Positions 32,568 through 42,669 of a stretch of 64,000 bases of DNA are shown here, piece by piece. The translations under genes were made by a program, and so were the position numbers. Under the pieces are notes generated by a model. It did not search any database. It was not told the origin of the DNA and saw nothing but the letters and a program-made list of their open reading frames with translations. The stretch spans positions 1-64,000 of the forward strand of contig NZ_JAGTIS010000006.1 in the NCBI RefSeq assembly GCF_018704125.1, in the 5' to 3' direction. The number at the start of each line of letters is the position of its first letter. The stretch's first letter is position 1. The stretch is from Metapseudomonas boanensis (GTDB lineage Bacteria > Pseudomonadota > Gammaproteobacteria > Pseudomonadales > Pseudomonadaceae).

Positions 32568-32640
32568 ATCCATAGAATGTTTTTTGTGGGGCGAATGAAT
32601 GGGCTCTGCCCCTACTCAGTATTGCAACTGGATGCATCTC

Positions 32641-32706
32641 TTGTAGGAGCGAGCTTGCTCGCGAAAAGGTCCGGTTCGTGGGCAAGAGTTCGGCGCCCCC
32701 CTTGTA
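32641..32706. repeat. REP element
   Basis: TTGTAGGAGCGAGCTTGCTC at 32641 begins a third copy of the REP unit also seen at 1331, with a degenerate opposing half ending near 32706. Confidence 0.7.
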
Positions 32707-32725
32707 AGTCGTTACACAACCGGCT

Positions 32726-33232
32726 TCATACCGTGGCGTTGAACGCCTCGTGATAGCTCACGTCACCCACCGGCCAGGTCTCGCTGAAGGAAACCGCCTG
32801 GAAATATTCGGCGGGTACGCCGGGCAGAACCAGCTCAGGCCGTGCGACAAAGCCGAATCGCTGGTAGAACGCTGGATCGCCAAGCAGCACGCAGCCGGCA
32901 GCACCACGACGTTGCAGGTCAGCCAGGGCCGCCTCCATCAGCAGCGTGCCGATGCCCTCGCCCTGGCGCGCAGGCAGTACGGAGATTGGGCCAAGGCCGA
33001 ACCAGTTGGTTGCGCCAGAGGAGATCGAAACCGGTGACAAGGCCACATGGCCGACGATCTGGTCGTCATCCGCCGCCACCAGCGATATTGACAGTTGCCC
33101 GGCACGGCGTAGCGCGTTGACGATGAACTGCTCGGTATGGTTCGTATGCGGCGCATGCTCGAATGCGGCGGCGGTCAGATGCTCGATGGCTGCGCAGTCG
33201 GCAGGTGATTCAGTGCGAATGACCAGGGGCAT
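32726..33232 (-). CDS. GNAT-family N-acetyltransferase
   Basis: The 168-residue protein has the GNAT fold with acetyl-CoA motif ARQGEGIGTLLMEAAL (Q/R-x-x-G-x-G type) and the upstream FGLGPISVLP strand. It matches the YhbS-like group. The substrate is unknown. It stands alone, convergent with the oxidoreductase gene. Confidence 0.85.
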   Translation of the reverse strand: MPLVIRTESPADCAAIEHLTAAAFEHAPHTNHTEQFIVNALRRAGQLSISLVAADDDQIVGHVALSPVSISSGATNWFGLGPISVLPARQGEGIGTLLMEAALADLQRRGAAGCVLLGDPAFYQRFGFVARPELVLPGVPAEYFQAVSFSETWPVGDVSYHEAFNATV

Positions 33233-33394
33233 GGGAGGCTCGAAATGCTTGAAAGGTTTGCCATGGTGCCCGACTCATGTGCCGAGTGGGAGCTGATGAA
33301 GAGGCGCCCGGGCAAACCCCACACTTCCGGTTCGCTTCAACCGGGGCGAAGACAAGTAGAATCACGCCATTGAAGGTTTTTCAAGGTTGCTGCG

Positions 33395-35758
33395 GTGGAT
33401 CTACATCTGGGTTTCGTCCTGACCCGACACTGGCGCGATACGTCCGCCGGCGCGGAAGTCGAGTTCTGGCTGGCGACCGATGAAGGCTCCCGGCGAATTC
33501 GTATACCGCTCCAGACCTCGGTTGCCTTCATTCCGGCGGAACAACGCGAACGCGCCGAGACGCTGCTGCGCGGCGAGCGTGACGTCGAACTGCGCCCGTT
33601 GGGATTGTGTGACTTTCGCCATCGCCCCGTGGTTGGTCTGTACTGCCAGCAACACCGCCAGTTGATGCGCCTCGACAAGCTGCTGCGGGGCGCGGGTGTG
33701 GACGTGTACGAGGCCGACATCCGTCCGCCAGAACGTTACCTGATGGAGCGTTTCATCACGGCGCCGGTGCTGTTCGGCGGTACGCCAGACGGCAGCGGCG
33801 TGCTGCTCGACGCGCAGATGAAGCCCGCGCCGGACTATCGCCCGGCGTTGAAGCTGGTCTCCCTCGACATCGAGACCAATGCCCATGGCGATTTGTACTC
33901 CATCGCCCTCGAAGGCTGTGGTCAGCGCCAGGTCTACATGCTCGGCCCGGCGAACGGGCAGGGCGATGCGCTCGAATTCCGCCTGGAGTACTGCGACAGC
34001 CGTGGCCAGCTGGTTGAACGGCTGAACGAATGGCTGGCCCGCCATGATCCTGATGCGATCATTGGCTGGAACCTGGTGCAGTTCGACCTGCGCGTGTTAC
34101 GCGACCATGCCCAGCGCCTGAAGGTACCCTTGCGGCTTGGGCGCGGTGGCGATGAGATGGGCTGGCGCGAGCACGGCAGTCGCAACAACCACTACTTCGC
34201 GGACGCCGCCGGAAGGCTGATCATCGATGGCATCGAGGCACTTCGCTCAGCCACCTGGAGCTTCCCCTCGTTCAGCCTGGAGAACGTCGCGCAGACCCTT
34301 CTTGGCGAAGGCAAGTCCATCGACAACCCTTACCAGCGCATGGACGAAATCGACCGCATGTTTGCCGAGGACAAGCCCGCCCTGGCGCGCTACAACCTCA
34401 AGGACTGCGAGCTGGTGACGCGCATCTTCGAGAAGACCGAGCTGCTGACCTTCCTGCTTGAGCGCGCCACTGTCACCGGCCTGCCCGCGGATCGCAGCGG
34501 CGGCTCGGTGGCAGCCTTCACTCACCTCTACATGCCGCTGATGCACCGCCAGGGCTTCGTCGCGCCCAACCTTGGCGAGCGGATGCCGGAGGCGAGCCCC
34601 GGCGGCTTCGTGATGGACTCGCGGCCCGGTCTCTACGAGTCGGTGCTGGTGCTGGATTACAAAAGCCTCTATCCGTCGATCATCCGCACCTTCCTGATCG
34701 ACCCGATAGGGCTGGTGGAAGGCCTCAAACATCCTGACGACACCGACTCGGTACCAGGCTTTCGTGGGGCGCGCTTCTCGCGCACCAGGCATTGCCTGCC
34801 GGCCATCGCGGCGCGCGTGTGGGAGGGCCGCGATGTAGCCAAGCGCGAGCACAACAAGCCGCTCTCGCAGGCGCTCAAAATCATCATGAACGCCTTCTAC
34901 GGTGTGCTCGGTTCCAGCGGCTGTCGCTTCTTCGACCCACGCCTGGCCTCGTCCATCACCATGCGCGGCCACGAGATCATGCGCCGCACGCGAGAGCTGA
35001 TCGAGGCCGAGGGCTATGCGGTGATCTACGGCGACACCGACTCCACCTTCGTCTGGCTCCGCCGCGCCCACGCGGAAGAGGACGCAACGCGCATCGGCCG
35101 GGCGCTGGTTCAGCGGGTCAACCAGTGGTGGCGTGAATACCTGCAGGATGAGTTCGGCCTGGAAAGTGCGTTGGAGCTCCAGTTCGAAACGCATTACCGG
35201 CGCTTCCTGATGCCGACCATCCGAGGGGCGGAGGAGGGTAGCAAGAAGCGCTACGCCGGCTTGGTCGGGCGTGCGGACGGCAGCGAGCAGATGGTCTTCA
35301 AGGGGCTGGAGACCGTGCGCACCGACTGGTCACCGCTGGCCCAGCAGTTCCAGCAGGAGCTTTACCAGCGCATCTTCAACCAGCAGCCCTTCGAGAACTA
35401 CGTGCGTGAATACGTGCGCCGTACCCTGGCGGGCGAACTGGACGACCTGCTGGTGTATCGCAAGCGCTTGCGCCGTCGACTGGACGACTACCTGCGCAAC
35501 GTGCCGCCGCACGTACGCGCGGCGCGCATCGCCGATGACTACAACGCCCGCCAGGGGCGGCCGCTCCAGTACCAGAGCGGTGGATGGATCAGCTATGTGA
35601 TCACCACAGCCGGTCCGGAGCCTTTGGAAACCCGGCGCGCGCCCATCGACTACGACCACTACGTGACCCGCCAGCTGCAACCAGTGGCGGATGCGATTCT
35701 GCCCTTCGTGCAGGCAGACTTCAGCCGCTTGATCGATGGACAGCTCGGCCTTTTCTGA
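33395..35758 (+). CDS. polB: DNA polymerase II
   Basis: The 787-residue family B polymerase closely matches the 783-residue E. coli PolB length. The exonuclease site has SLDIETN (exo I) and the polymerase palm has [11 protein letters not shown] (motif A) and YGDTDSTFV (motif C), with the [21 protein letters not shown] helix (motif B) between. It is normally SOS-induced and copies past lesions; no obvious LexA box is visible upstream. The start is a GTG at 33395 with AAGG upstream. Confidence 0.95.
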   Translation: MDLHLGFVLTRHWRDTSAGAEVEFWLATDEGSRRIRIPLQTSVAFIPAEQRERAETLLRGERDVELRPLGLCDFRHRPVVGLYCQQHRQLMRLDKLLRGAGVDVYEADIRPPERYLMERFITAPVLFGGTPDGSGVLLDAQMKPAPDYRPALKLVSLDIETNAHGDLYSIALEGCGQRQVYMLGPANGQGDALEFRLEYCDSRGQLVERLNEWLARHDPDAIIGWNLVQFDLRVLRDHAQRLKVPLRLGRGGDEMGWREHGSRNNHYFADAAGRLIIDGIEALRSATWSFPSFSLENVAQTLLGEGKSIDNPYQRMDEIDRMFAEDKPALARYNLKDCELVTRIFEKTELLTFLLERATVTGLPADRSGGSVAAFTHLYMPLMHRQGFVAPNLGERMPEASPGGFVMDSRPGLYESVLVLDYKSLYPSIIRTFLIDPIGLVEGLKHPDDTDSVPGFRGARFSRTRHCLPAIAARVWEGRDVAKREHNKPLSQALKIIMNAFYGVLGSSGCRFFDPRLASSITMRGHEIMRRTRELIEAEGYAVIYGDTDSTFVWLRRAHAEEDATRIGRALVQRVNQWWREYLQDEFGLESALELQFETHYRRFLMPTIRGAEEGSKKRYAGLVGRADGSEQMVFKGLETVRTDWSPLAQQFQQELYQRIFNQQPFENYVREYVRRTLAGELDDLLVYRKRLRRRLDDYLRNVPPHVRAARIADDYNARQGRPLQYQSGGWISYVITTAGPEPLETRRAPIDYDHYVTRQLQPVADAILPFVQADFSRLIDGQLGLF

Positions 35759-36213
35759 ATCGGTTGCTCGCCAGTCAGCAAGCTTTAGCCCGGACCTCAG
35801 CCCGGGTCTGGGTAGGAGCCTCGGATTGAGGTCAGTCCTCTGCGCTTCCAGACGGGCCGCAGGGCTTCAACCGATCAGCAGGAGCGGTTCCTGCATTGGC
35901 GTAGGGGCTTGTCGAATGGCCGTGTGGGCAGGCGGTACGCTCACGGATCGTGTCCCAACATGCGGCCCAAAGAAAGCAGACATCGAACCCTGTCGCTCTG
36001 ATAGGAAAGACGGGGTGAGACCCGTAGCCAAACATTCCTGTGGCAGACGCTTGCCTTGCTAGCCACTTACCGATTTCCAGACCCGGCACGCCGTTGAAAC
36101 TACGTGCGGCCGGTCTGTGCTGTGATCACTGTATGCAAATTTTGAGTTCACTCTGTGTCTGACACTGTCATTTGATCCGATCTAGCATCGTTTCCCTTAC
36201 CAAGGTGCTTGCT
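35759..36213. other. Intergenic region, about 455 bp
   Basis: This is the stretch between polB and the next acetyltransferase. It contains no convincing frame, RNA gene or operator that I can see. GTAGGAGCCTCGGATTGAGGT at about 35812 recalls a degenerate REP only faintly. Confidence 0.4.
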
Positions 36214-36705
36214 ATGAATGAGATTCCCGGCGGTATTGATTTTTCAGGGTTGGCGGCGCGTCGGTTGGTTCCGAATGACCTCGAACTCATCTGTGTACAG
36301 CGCGAGACGATGTTCCTGGAAGCGGGAGGAGAGCTATCGGCACTGCGATTGATGACCGAGCATTTCCGGCCCTGGTTGCGCGAGCGTTTGCTCGATGGGC
36401 GCTACTACGGTTTCGCGCTGATGGAGGGTCAGCAGGCGGTGGCTGCGATAGGCTTGATGAGCATCGACTGGCCGCCCCATCCTTCTCATCCGACCCTGGA
36501 TCAGCGCGGCTATGTGCTCAATGTGTACGTCGAACCCAGCTACCGGCGCCGGGGGCTAGCTTCTGCTCTGATGAAGTTGGCCGAAGCTGAGTTTGCCCAT
36601 CGTGGGCTGAATTTCGCGGTGCTGCATGCGACGACGAGCGGCAAACCCGTCTATGAAGGACTGGGCTGGGTGGCTACCACCGAGATGGCAAAGATCGTCC
36701 AGTGA
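36214..36705 (+). CDS. GNAT-family N-acetyltransferase
   Basis: The 163-residue GNAT protein has the acetyl-CoA motif VEPSYRRRGLASALMKLAEAE (R-x-x-G-x-A form) preceded by GYVLNVYVEPSY, and a C-terminal HATTSGKPVYEGLGW segment. The ATG at 36214 has CAAGGTG upstream, so it is preferred over the in-frame start at 36172. The substrate is unknown. Confidence 0.83.
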   Translation: MNEIPGGIDFSGLAARRLVPNDLELICVQRETMFLEAGGELSALRLMTEHFRPWLRERLLDGRYYGFALMEGQQAVAAIGLMSIDWPPHPSHPTLDQRGYVLNVYVEPSYRRRGLASALMKLAEAEFAHRGLNFAVLHATTSGKPVYEGLGWVATTEMAKIVQ

Positions 36706-37053
36706 TCGATCACCATTGGTGGTCCCCAGTTTCGTAGGCCTATACAAATGCCTGCTCTCGGTCAATTGCCGACGATAGGTACCCCTTGCTCTCGGGCTGA
36801 GACAGCAAATTCTGGATCGCTTGCTCCGACCTGGGCCGAGAGCGGGCCAATCTGACCGGCGAAGACTCGGCGTAATGCAGGCGGTGGACCTCGAATGGGG
36901 GCTTGGGTGGGATGCATGGGCCCAAGCGGCGGCCGCCATCTCAATTGCCCAGGCCGGTGCCCGGTCGCTATGGGACCGTTCGTGGCGGGGAGTAGGGCAG
37001 GTCTGCGATGGGGTATCGCCAAGGTTTGATCGAGGCGAATTGGCATGGGTTCA
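36706..37053. other. Intergenic region, about 350 bp
   Basis: The stretch between the acetyltransferase and the palindrome has no gene I can support. Minus-strand open frames here are Pro/Arg-rich and look like high-GC artefacts. Confidence 0.4.
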
Positions 37054-37080
37054 ATGAAATGTAATTATATTACATTTCAT
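37054..37080. promoter_or_regulatory. 27-bp near-perfect palindrome (operator candidate)
   Basis: The arms ATGAAATGTAAT (37054-37065) and ATTACATTTCAT (37069-37080) are exact complements around TAT. The site is very AT-rich in GC-rich surroundings and ends 12 bases before the start of the membrane protein gene, so it overlaps the expected ribosome-binding/promoter zone. The arrangement fits a repressor operator (for example TetR-type), but no repressor gene is adjacent. Confidence 0.7.
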
Positions 37081-37092
37081 GAAGTGCTCTCT

Positions 37093-38241
37093 ATGACCTT
37101 ATCCCCCTCGACCCGCCTCCATTCGATCGATGCCCTGCGTGGCCTGGTCATTCTGTTCATGCTGCTGGATCACGTCAGAGAGACCTTTTACCTGCACCTG
37201 CAGGTATTAGACCCCATGGACGTCCTGCAGACTGATCCCGCTCTGTTTGCCAGTCGGACGTTTGCGCATCTCTGTGCACCCGTGTTCATTCTCCTGACCG
37301 GCTTATCGGCCTTCCTCTACGGCGAGAGGCAGGCCGAGCGCGGCACGGTTTCCAGCTTTCTCTTCAAGCGCGGGCTGTTTCTGGTCATGCTGGAGATCAC
37401 CCTGGTGAACTTCGCCTGGACTTTCCAACTACCGCCCAGTGTGATCTATCTGCAGGTGATCTGGGCCATCGGCTTGAGCATGCTGGCACTCTCTGCGCTG
37501 ATCTGGCTGCCGCGAGCGTTTCTGATCGCCCTGGCGCTCCTGCTCATTGGCGGGCACAACCTGCTCGATGGCGTGCATTTCTCCGCGGCGTCCTGGTTTC
37601 ACATTCCATGGGCAGTGCTGCATGACCGCGGCTGGATCGAGGTGTCCGAGGGGCTGCGCCTACGCACCTCCTATCCGGTGCTGCCCTGGATCGGTGTGAT
37701 TGCGTTGGGCTATGCCATCGGCCCCTGGTTCGCCCGAGCGAGCGATGCTGACCGGCGTTACCGTTGGCTGCTCACGTCAGGCGCCTCTGCGCTAGTTGCG
37801 TTCCTGGTGTTGCGCCTGTTCAACGGCTATGGCGAGAAGCCTTGGTTCACTGGGGAAACCGTCGTCCAGACGCTGATGAGCTTCTTGAACGTCACCAAGT
37901 ACCCGCCATCCCTGCTATTCCTGGCGCTGACGCTGGGGGTGGGCATGCTGCTGCTGGTGGTTCTCGAGCGTCGCGGCGATGGCCAACTGGTCCGATGGCT
38001 GGCGGGGTTCGGCGCTGCTCCGATGTTCTTCTACCTGCTCCACCTCTATGTGTTGAAGGCGCTCTACGTGGCCTGCCTGGCAACCTGGGGCCCCAACCAC
38101 GGGCAGTACTTCGGGTTCGACTCGGTTTCGGCATTGTGGCTGACGACGGTGCTACTGGCGGTGGGACTCTATCTGCCGGTGTGTTGGTTTGCCCGGTTGA
38201 AGGCGCGCCGCCGAGACATGACCTGGCTGAAATACTTCTAG
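37093..38241 (+). CDS. Membrane acyltransferase-like protein (DUF1624/OpgC-like)
   Basis: The 382-residue protein has about ten helices and begins STRLHSIDALRGLVILFMLLDHVRE, the R-x-x-x-D-x-x-R-G-x-x signature of DUF1624 and related acyltransferase-3-like proteins (heparan-alpha-glucosaminide N-acetyltransferase type). The invariant LDALRG and HV are present. The ATG at 37093 is chosen because homology starts directly after it; a start at 37045 would place the palindrome inside the coding region. The acyl acceptor is unknown. The palindrome before it suggests dedicated repression. Confidence 0.78.
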   Translation: MTLSPSTRLHSIDALRGLVILFMLLDHVRETFYLHLQVLDPMDVLQTDPALFASRTFAHLCAPVFILLTGLSAFLYGERQAERGTVSSFLFKRGLFLVMLEITLVNFAWTFQLPPSVIYLQVIWAIGLSMLALSALIWLPRAFLIALALLLIGGHNLLDGVHFSAASWFHIPWAVLHDRGWIEVSEGLRLRTSYPVLPWIGVIALGYAIGPWFARASDADRRYRWLLTSGASALVAFLVLRLFNGYGEKPWFTGETVVQTLMSFLNVTKYPPSLLFLALTLGVGMLLLVVLERRGDGQLVRWLAGFGAAPMFFYLLHLYVLKALYVACLATWGPNHGQYFGFDSVSALWLTTVLLAVGLYLPVCWFARLKARRRDMTWLKYF

Positions 38242-38368
38242 AGAAATCCGGCAGATCCAACCTGCTGTAGCGGATCCCGGCACGGGCAAGAAAAGGCTGG
38301 AGGATCAGTGATGACGCTCCAGTACTCGATCCGGCGCGATTGGCCCCGAGATCACGTTCGCCGGCCGG

Positions 38369-39967
38369 TCACTCGGGCAACCCGGCCAGCCGCAGTCCAT
38401 CGGCGAACCGCGCGAGATCCTCGGGCCGTTGGATTGGCAGCCAGTCCTTCAGGTTGGAGACGCGTAAAGCTGGATCCAATTCGTGTAGGCGCTGCATCGC
38501 CTGCTTCGCTTTGTCCATTTGTCCGGTGAGCGCATGACTGGCCGCCACCAGGGCAACCGGAACCAGGAGGCTGGGCAGGTTGCCCAGAGCCTTTTCCGCC
38601 CAGGTCGAAGCGGCGTCGAAGCGCCCGGCGAAGAAGTGCGCGAGCGCCATCCCGATCTGCATCCGGAACATTTCCGGATCTAGCGGACTCAAGCGAGTGG
38701 CGTGCGTCAGGTTTTCAATCGCGGCGTCTGTTTCACCGCGAAGTGCGCGCAGGATACCGCCGAGGTACCAGGCGGGGGCGAGGTTGGGATTGAGCAGGCG
38801 TGCCCTGTCGAGGAGGGCAATTCCACCATCGACATCGCCGGCGAGATGGCCAAGTGCATGCCCGCCTCGCGTCAGCGCCACCGCATCATCTCGGCCGAGC
38901 TCCACCGCCAAACGTGCGAGTCGTACGCCCTCGGTGATCTCGCGCGTCCGATCGGTCATCCAGCCATTCACCTTGCGCCAGAAATGGCACCAGGCCGCCA
39001 TGCCATAGGCCGATGCAAACTCCGGATCGAGCTCGACGGCCTTGTAGAACAGCGGCAGTGCCTCCTCGATGGCTTCGCGGGTGCCGCTGTGCAGTTTTGC
39101 CATCCCACGCAGGTAATAGTCATAGGCGTCCAGGCTTTCGGTCGGTTTGCGTTTGGCACGTTCGATTTCCGCCCGTTCGAGCTGCGGCGCGATAGCGCCG
39201 ACGACGCTTTCGGTAATTTGATCCTGCAGCCCGAAGATGTCGTGGAGCATCCCTTCGAAGCGCTCCGCCCAGATATGCATCCCGGTCGTCGCGTCGATGA
39301 GCTGCCCGGTGATGCGTACCTTGTTCCCGGACTTGCGCACGCTACCTTCGAGCACGTAGCGCACACCGAGTTCCTGTCCGACGCCTTTGACGTCCACCGT
39401 CCGGCCTTTGTAGGTAAAACTCGAATTGCGCGCGATGACGAACAGCCAACGGATACGCGACAGGGCGGCGATGATGTCCTCGACCATGCCGTCGGCGAAA
39501 TAGTCCTGATCTGGATCGCCGCTCAGGTTGTGGAAGGGCAAGACGGTAATGGAGGGCTTGTCCGGCAGCACGAGCGCGGCTGGAGGCGTTTGCGTCGAGT
39601 CAACGGCCGCGCGCTCGCCGGTGCCTGGCCAGTCCGGTTGTCGCGTTTCGTCGCGCTCGTCGACTTTGATCTGGCCGACGAAGCGGTAACCCTTGCGGGC
39701 GACCGTGCGCACCAGGCGCTGCTCTTCACCGGTATCGCCGATTGCCTTGCGCACCGCGTTGATGTGGCTGGTGACGGTCGATTCCGAGACGATCCGGCCG
39801 CCCCATACCGCCTGGAGCAGGTCATCCTTGCTGACGACGCGATCGCGGTTGCTGACAAGCTGCAGCAATAGATCGAAGACCTGCGGCCCGACGGCCACGA
39901 CTTGCCCGCGCAAGGTCAGTTCCCGGCGCTCCTGATCGAGCACGTAGTCTTCAAAGGCGAATTGCAA
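38369..39967 (-). CDS. Winged-helix regulator with TolB-like and TPR domains
   Basis: The 532-residue protein has an N-terminal OmpR/PhoB-type winged helix (about 1-105, LTLRGQVVAVGPQVFDLLL, VSESTVTSHINAVRKAIGD), a middle FlgO/TolB-like segment (SITVLPFHNLSGDPDQDYFADG, about 140-260) and C-terminal TPR repeats (about 290-520). There is no transmembrane helix, unlike CadC. It is divergent from the NmrA-like gene with a 259-bp spacer and likely regulates that operon. Confidence 0.87.
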   Translation of the reverse strand: MQFAFEDYVLDQERRELTLRGQVVAVGPQVFDLLLQLVSNRDRVVSKDDLLQAVWGGRIVSESTVTSHINAVRKAIGDTGEEQRLVRTVARKGYRFVGQIKVDERDETRQPDWPGTGERAAVDSTQTPPAALVLPDKPSITVLPFHNLSGDPDQDYFADGMVEDIIAALSRIRWLFVIARNSSFTYKGRTVDVKGVGQELGVRYVLEGSVRKSGNKVRITGQLIDATTGMHIWAERFEGMLHDIFGLQDQITESVVGAIAPQLERAEIERAKRKPTESLDAYDYYLRGMAKLHSGTREAIEEALPLFYKAVELDPEFASAYGMAAWCHFWRKVNGWMTDRTREITEGVRLARLAVELGRDDAVALTRGGHALGHLAGDVDGGIALLDRARLLNPNLAPAWYLGGILRALRGETDAAIENLTHATRLSPLDPEMFRMQIGMALAHFFAGRFDAASTWAEKALGNLPSLLVPVALVAASHALTGQMDKAKQAMQRLHELDPALRVSNLKDWLPIQRPEDLARFADGLRLAGLPE

Positions 39968-40226
39968 GGTGAGTATCCCCGAGTCGAGCGCCCTCGACTC
40001 CGTGTCCGAGTTGGCGATTAGTAGGTGCTATCGATATTACGGCAGCGCCTGAGTCGCCGCATTGCCCACGGCAAGGAATGCCCGTCTGCCAACGGTGCCT
40101 TTGGACGAAAAAACAAGCATGGCCGGAGGCAAACTCAAGGACGCCACAAGGACTTCCCCCACATGCGCAGGCACTCTTTCTCTAGATCGACAGCAAATGG
40201 TTGCCGTCGGAATGCGGAGAGAAACC

Positions 40227-40988
40227 ATGAAGATCGTCGTCATCGGAGGCACTGGCCTCATCGGATCGAAACTTGTGAAGAACCTCCGCGAGCGCGGCCA
40301 CGACGTGCTCGCAGCCTCTCCCAATACGGGCGTGAACAGCATCACCCGCGTGGGCCTGGCCGAAGCGATGGATGGTGCAGAGATCGTCGTCGACGTGGCG
40401 AATGCGCCCTCGTGGGAGGACAAGGCCGTCCTCGAATTTTTCGAAACGTCGGGCCGTAACCTGCTGGCTGCGGAAGCGGCCGCTGGCGTCCGCCATCACG
40501 TTGCCTTGTCGATAGTCGGTAGCGAACGGCTTCCCGAGAACGGCTATTTCCGGGCCAAAGTCGCGCAGGAAAACCTCATCAAGGCGTCCGGCATTCCTTA
40601 CACCATCGTGCGTGCCACGCAGTTTTTCGAGTTTGTCGGCGGCATCGCGCAGTCGGCCACCGTTGGCGAGGAGATTTGCCTGTCGCCGGCGCTGATCCAG
40701 CCGATAGCGTCCGAGGACGTGGTGGCGGCACTCGCCGATCTCACACTGGCAATACCGGTCAATGGCACGGTCGAAATCGCCGGTCCCGAGGCCATGCCAC
40801 TTGACGAGCTGGTCAGGCGCTTTCTGAGGGCAACTCAAGACACGCGCAAGGTCGTGCCGGACGTGCACGCGCGCTACTTCGGCGCCTTGCTCGACGATCA
40901 ATCGTTGACCCCCGGCAAGAACCCGCGCCTGGGCGTAATCCACTTCGAGGACTGGCTTGGCCAGTCAACAGCGCAAGCGGGGCGCTGA
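40227..40988 (+). CDS. NmrA-like NAD(P)-binding protein (atypical SDR)
   Basis: The 253-residue protein has the Rossmann motif VVIGGTGLIGSKLVKNL (3-19) and the NmrA/HSCARG-like sequence ALSIVGSERLPENGYFRAKVAQE with no classical YxxxK, so it may be a redox sensor or a reductase. The ATG at 40227 has CGGAGAGAAACC upstream. First gene of a four-gene unit with a cupin, HlyD and DHA2 transporter; divergent from the winged-helix regulator. Confidence 0.83.
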   Translation: MKIVVIGGTGLIGSKLVKNLRERGHDVLAASPNTGVNSITRVGLAEAMDGAEIVVDVANAPSWEDKAVLEFFETSGRNLLAAEAAAGVRHHVALSIVGSERLPENGYFRAKVAQENLIKASGIPYTIVRATQFFEFVGGIAQSATVGEEICLSPALIQPIASEDVVAALADLTLAIPVNGTVEIAGPEAMPLDELVRRFLRATQDTRKVVPDVHARYFGALLDDQSLTPGKNPRLGVIHFEDWLGQSTAQAGR

Positions 40989-41070
40989 GGCGCCCAAGGA
41001 CAAACCAGCAAAGCGTCGACCTGCTCCCGGGCCGCGCCTCCACGAAACATATCGACCAAGGAGAGTTGCC

Positions 41071-41484
41071 ATGCTCACTCGCTATCTCTTATCCGCTGTC
41101 TTCGCAGCGCTCTCGATCACCACAGCTTCGGCCGGTGACCCGCCCCCAGGCAAGGTGACGGTCGTATTCGATCGCCCCCTTCCGAACGTCCCTGGCAAGA
41201 GCATGAAGGGGGTGCTTGTCGAGTACGCGCCGGGCGCCGCGTCGCCGGCCCACATGCATCCGCGCTCTGCCTTCATCTATGCAACGGTCCTTGAGGGTGC
41301 GGTCCGCAGCAGCGTCAACGGCACCCCGGAGAGGGTCTACAAGGTCGGCGAAAACTTCGTCGAAGAGCCTGGCTCCTTTCACGGCGTAAGTGCGAACGCC
41401 AGTGATACGGAACCTGCACGCCTCTTGGCCGTGTTCGTCCTCGACAGCAACGAAAAGGAACTCGTCACGCCCGCCAAGAAATAG
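41071..41484 (+). CDS. Secreted cupin-domain protein
   Basis: The 137-residue protein has a signal peptide (about 1-21, cleaved after SASA-like TTASA) and a cupin core with SPAHMHPRSAFIYATVLEG and a distal FHGVSAN motif supplying metal ligands. It resembles the cupin at 14404. The ATG at 41071 follows AAGGAGAG. It lies 82 bases after the NmrA-like gene. Confidence 0.8.
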   Translation: MLTRYLLSAVFAALSITTASAGDPPPGKVTVVFDRPLPNVPGKSMKGVLVEYAPGAASPAHMHPRSAFIYATVLEGAVRSSVNGTPERVYKVGENFVEEPGSFHGVSANASDTEPARLLAVFVLDSNEKELVTPAKK

Positions 41485-41571
41485 TTGATCTACGCGCTGG
41501 TCGACGCTCGGCAGCCCAGGCGACTTCCGCCTGGGCTGCCGGGGTCATTGGCATTGAACAGGACACGAGAA

Positions 41572-42669
41572 ATGAAATCGCTCAGGGGCAAGATCGCCAT
41601 CGCCACCGGCGCAAGCTCAGAGAACGGTGTCGTAGTGGTGCGGCAAAACAAGAGAAAGATGATCGGCTTGCTGCTGTGTGTAGGCGCAGTCGTGGTTGTG
41701 GCTGCCGGGGGGGCCATGGCTCTGTCGAGCGGCGAGGTCTCGACCGACAACGCCTATGTGCGCGGAGACGTCACCTCGCTCGCCGCCAAGGTTGCCGGCT
41801 ACGTCACGGTGGTGGAGGTGGAGGACAATCAAACCGTCCGGGCGGGCGACGTCCTGTTCCGCATCGATGACCGGGACTATCGCGCACGGCTTGCGCAAGC
41901 CGTGGCCAATGTCAGCGCTGCCCAGGCTCGCCTGACCCATGTCGATGCCCAGACCCAGCTTCAGCGGGCCCTGATTCGACAGGCGCAAGCCCAAAGACGT
42001 TCGGCCGCAGCCGAGATGAATCTGGCGACCAAGACCCATGATCGTAGCCGCAAACTTATCGTCAGCAACGCGGTCAGCCAAGCCCTGGTCGATGAAACCG
42101 GCACGGCACGATCCAGAGCCGAGGCGGTCGTATCGGCAGCATCGGCATCGGTGGAGGCGCAACAGCAACACATTTCTGTCCTGGTGGCCCAGCGAGAAGC
42201 TGCCGTTGCTGCTGTGACACAGGCACAAGCCGCCCGCGATCTGGCCCAGATCGATCTCGACAGCACCGTGGTACGCGCGCCTATCGATGGCGTTATCGGT
42301 AACCGCCAGGTTCGCATCGGCCGGTTCGTTACGCCGGGCGCTTCCTTGCTCGATATCGTGCCGGTCAATGATGTGTGGGTCGTGGCGAACTTCAAGGAAA
42401 CCCAGCTCGAACATATCCGCCCCGGTCAGAGCGCGCGCATCACGGTCGACGGCTACCCCGACGGGGCACTTGAAGGTGTGGTCGACAGCTTTGCTCCGGG
42501 TAGTGGGTCGGCGTTCAGCTTGCTCCCCACGGATAACGCGACCGGGAACTTCGTGCGTGTCGTGCAGCGCGTTCCGGTAAAGATCCGGCTTGCCCACAAT
42601 CCTTTACCAGGGCGCATCGTTCCTGGCCTGTCTGCGCGTGTCGAGGTTGCGCAAGGGGGCGGCTCATGA
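41572..42669 (+). CDS. HlyD/EmrA-family efflux adaptor with unusual N-terminus
   Basis: This periplasmic membrane fusion protein has a transmembrane segment (about 30-50), the lipoyl/hairpin features DNAYVRGDVTSLAAKVAGYV, a long coiled-coil hairpin (about 95-205) and the barrel motif VRAPIDGVIGNRQVRIG. The ATG at 41572 opens with MKSLRGKIAIATGASSENG, which is the beginning of a classical SDR (cofactor motif TGASS), not of an HlyD protein. The native HlyD start was probably the later ATG at 41659. It pairs with the next gene (4-base overlap). Confidence 0.83.
   Translation: MKSLRGKIAIATGASSENGVVVVRQNKRKMIGLLLCVGAVVVVAAGGAMALSSGEVSTDNAYVRGDVTSLAAKVAGYVTVVEVEDNQTVRAGDVLFRIDDRDYRARLAQAVANVSAAQARLTHVDAQTQLQRALIRQAQAQRRSAAAEMNLATKTHDRSRKLIVSNAVSQALVDETGTARSRAEAVVSAASASVEAQQQHISVLVAQREAAVAAVTQAQAARDLAQIDLDSTVVRAPIDGVIGNRQVRIGRFVTPGASLLDIVPVNDVWVVANFKETQLEHIRPGQSARITVDGYPDGALEGVVDSFAPGSGSAFSLLPTDNATGNFVRVVQRVPVKIRLAHNPLPGRIVPGLSARVEVAQGGGS

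Noticed and set aside
35812-35842. Possible REP unit after polB
   Set aside because: Only GTAGGAGC matches; the core GAGCTTGCTCGC is missing.
36762-37046. Minus-strand frame in the gap before the palindrome
   Set aside because: Pro/Arg-rich with no recognisable family or ribosome site; looks like a GC artefact.
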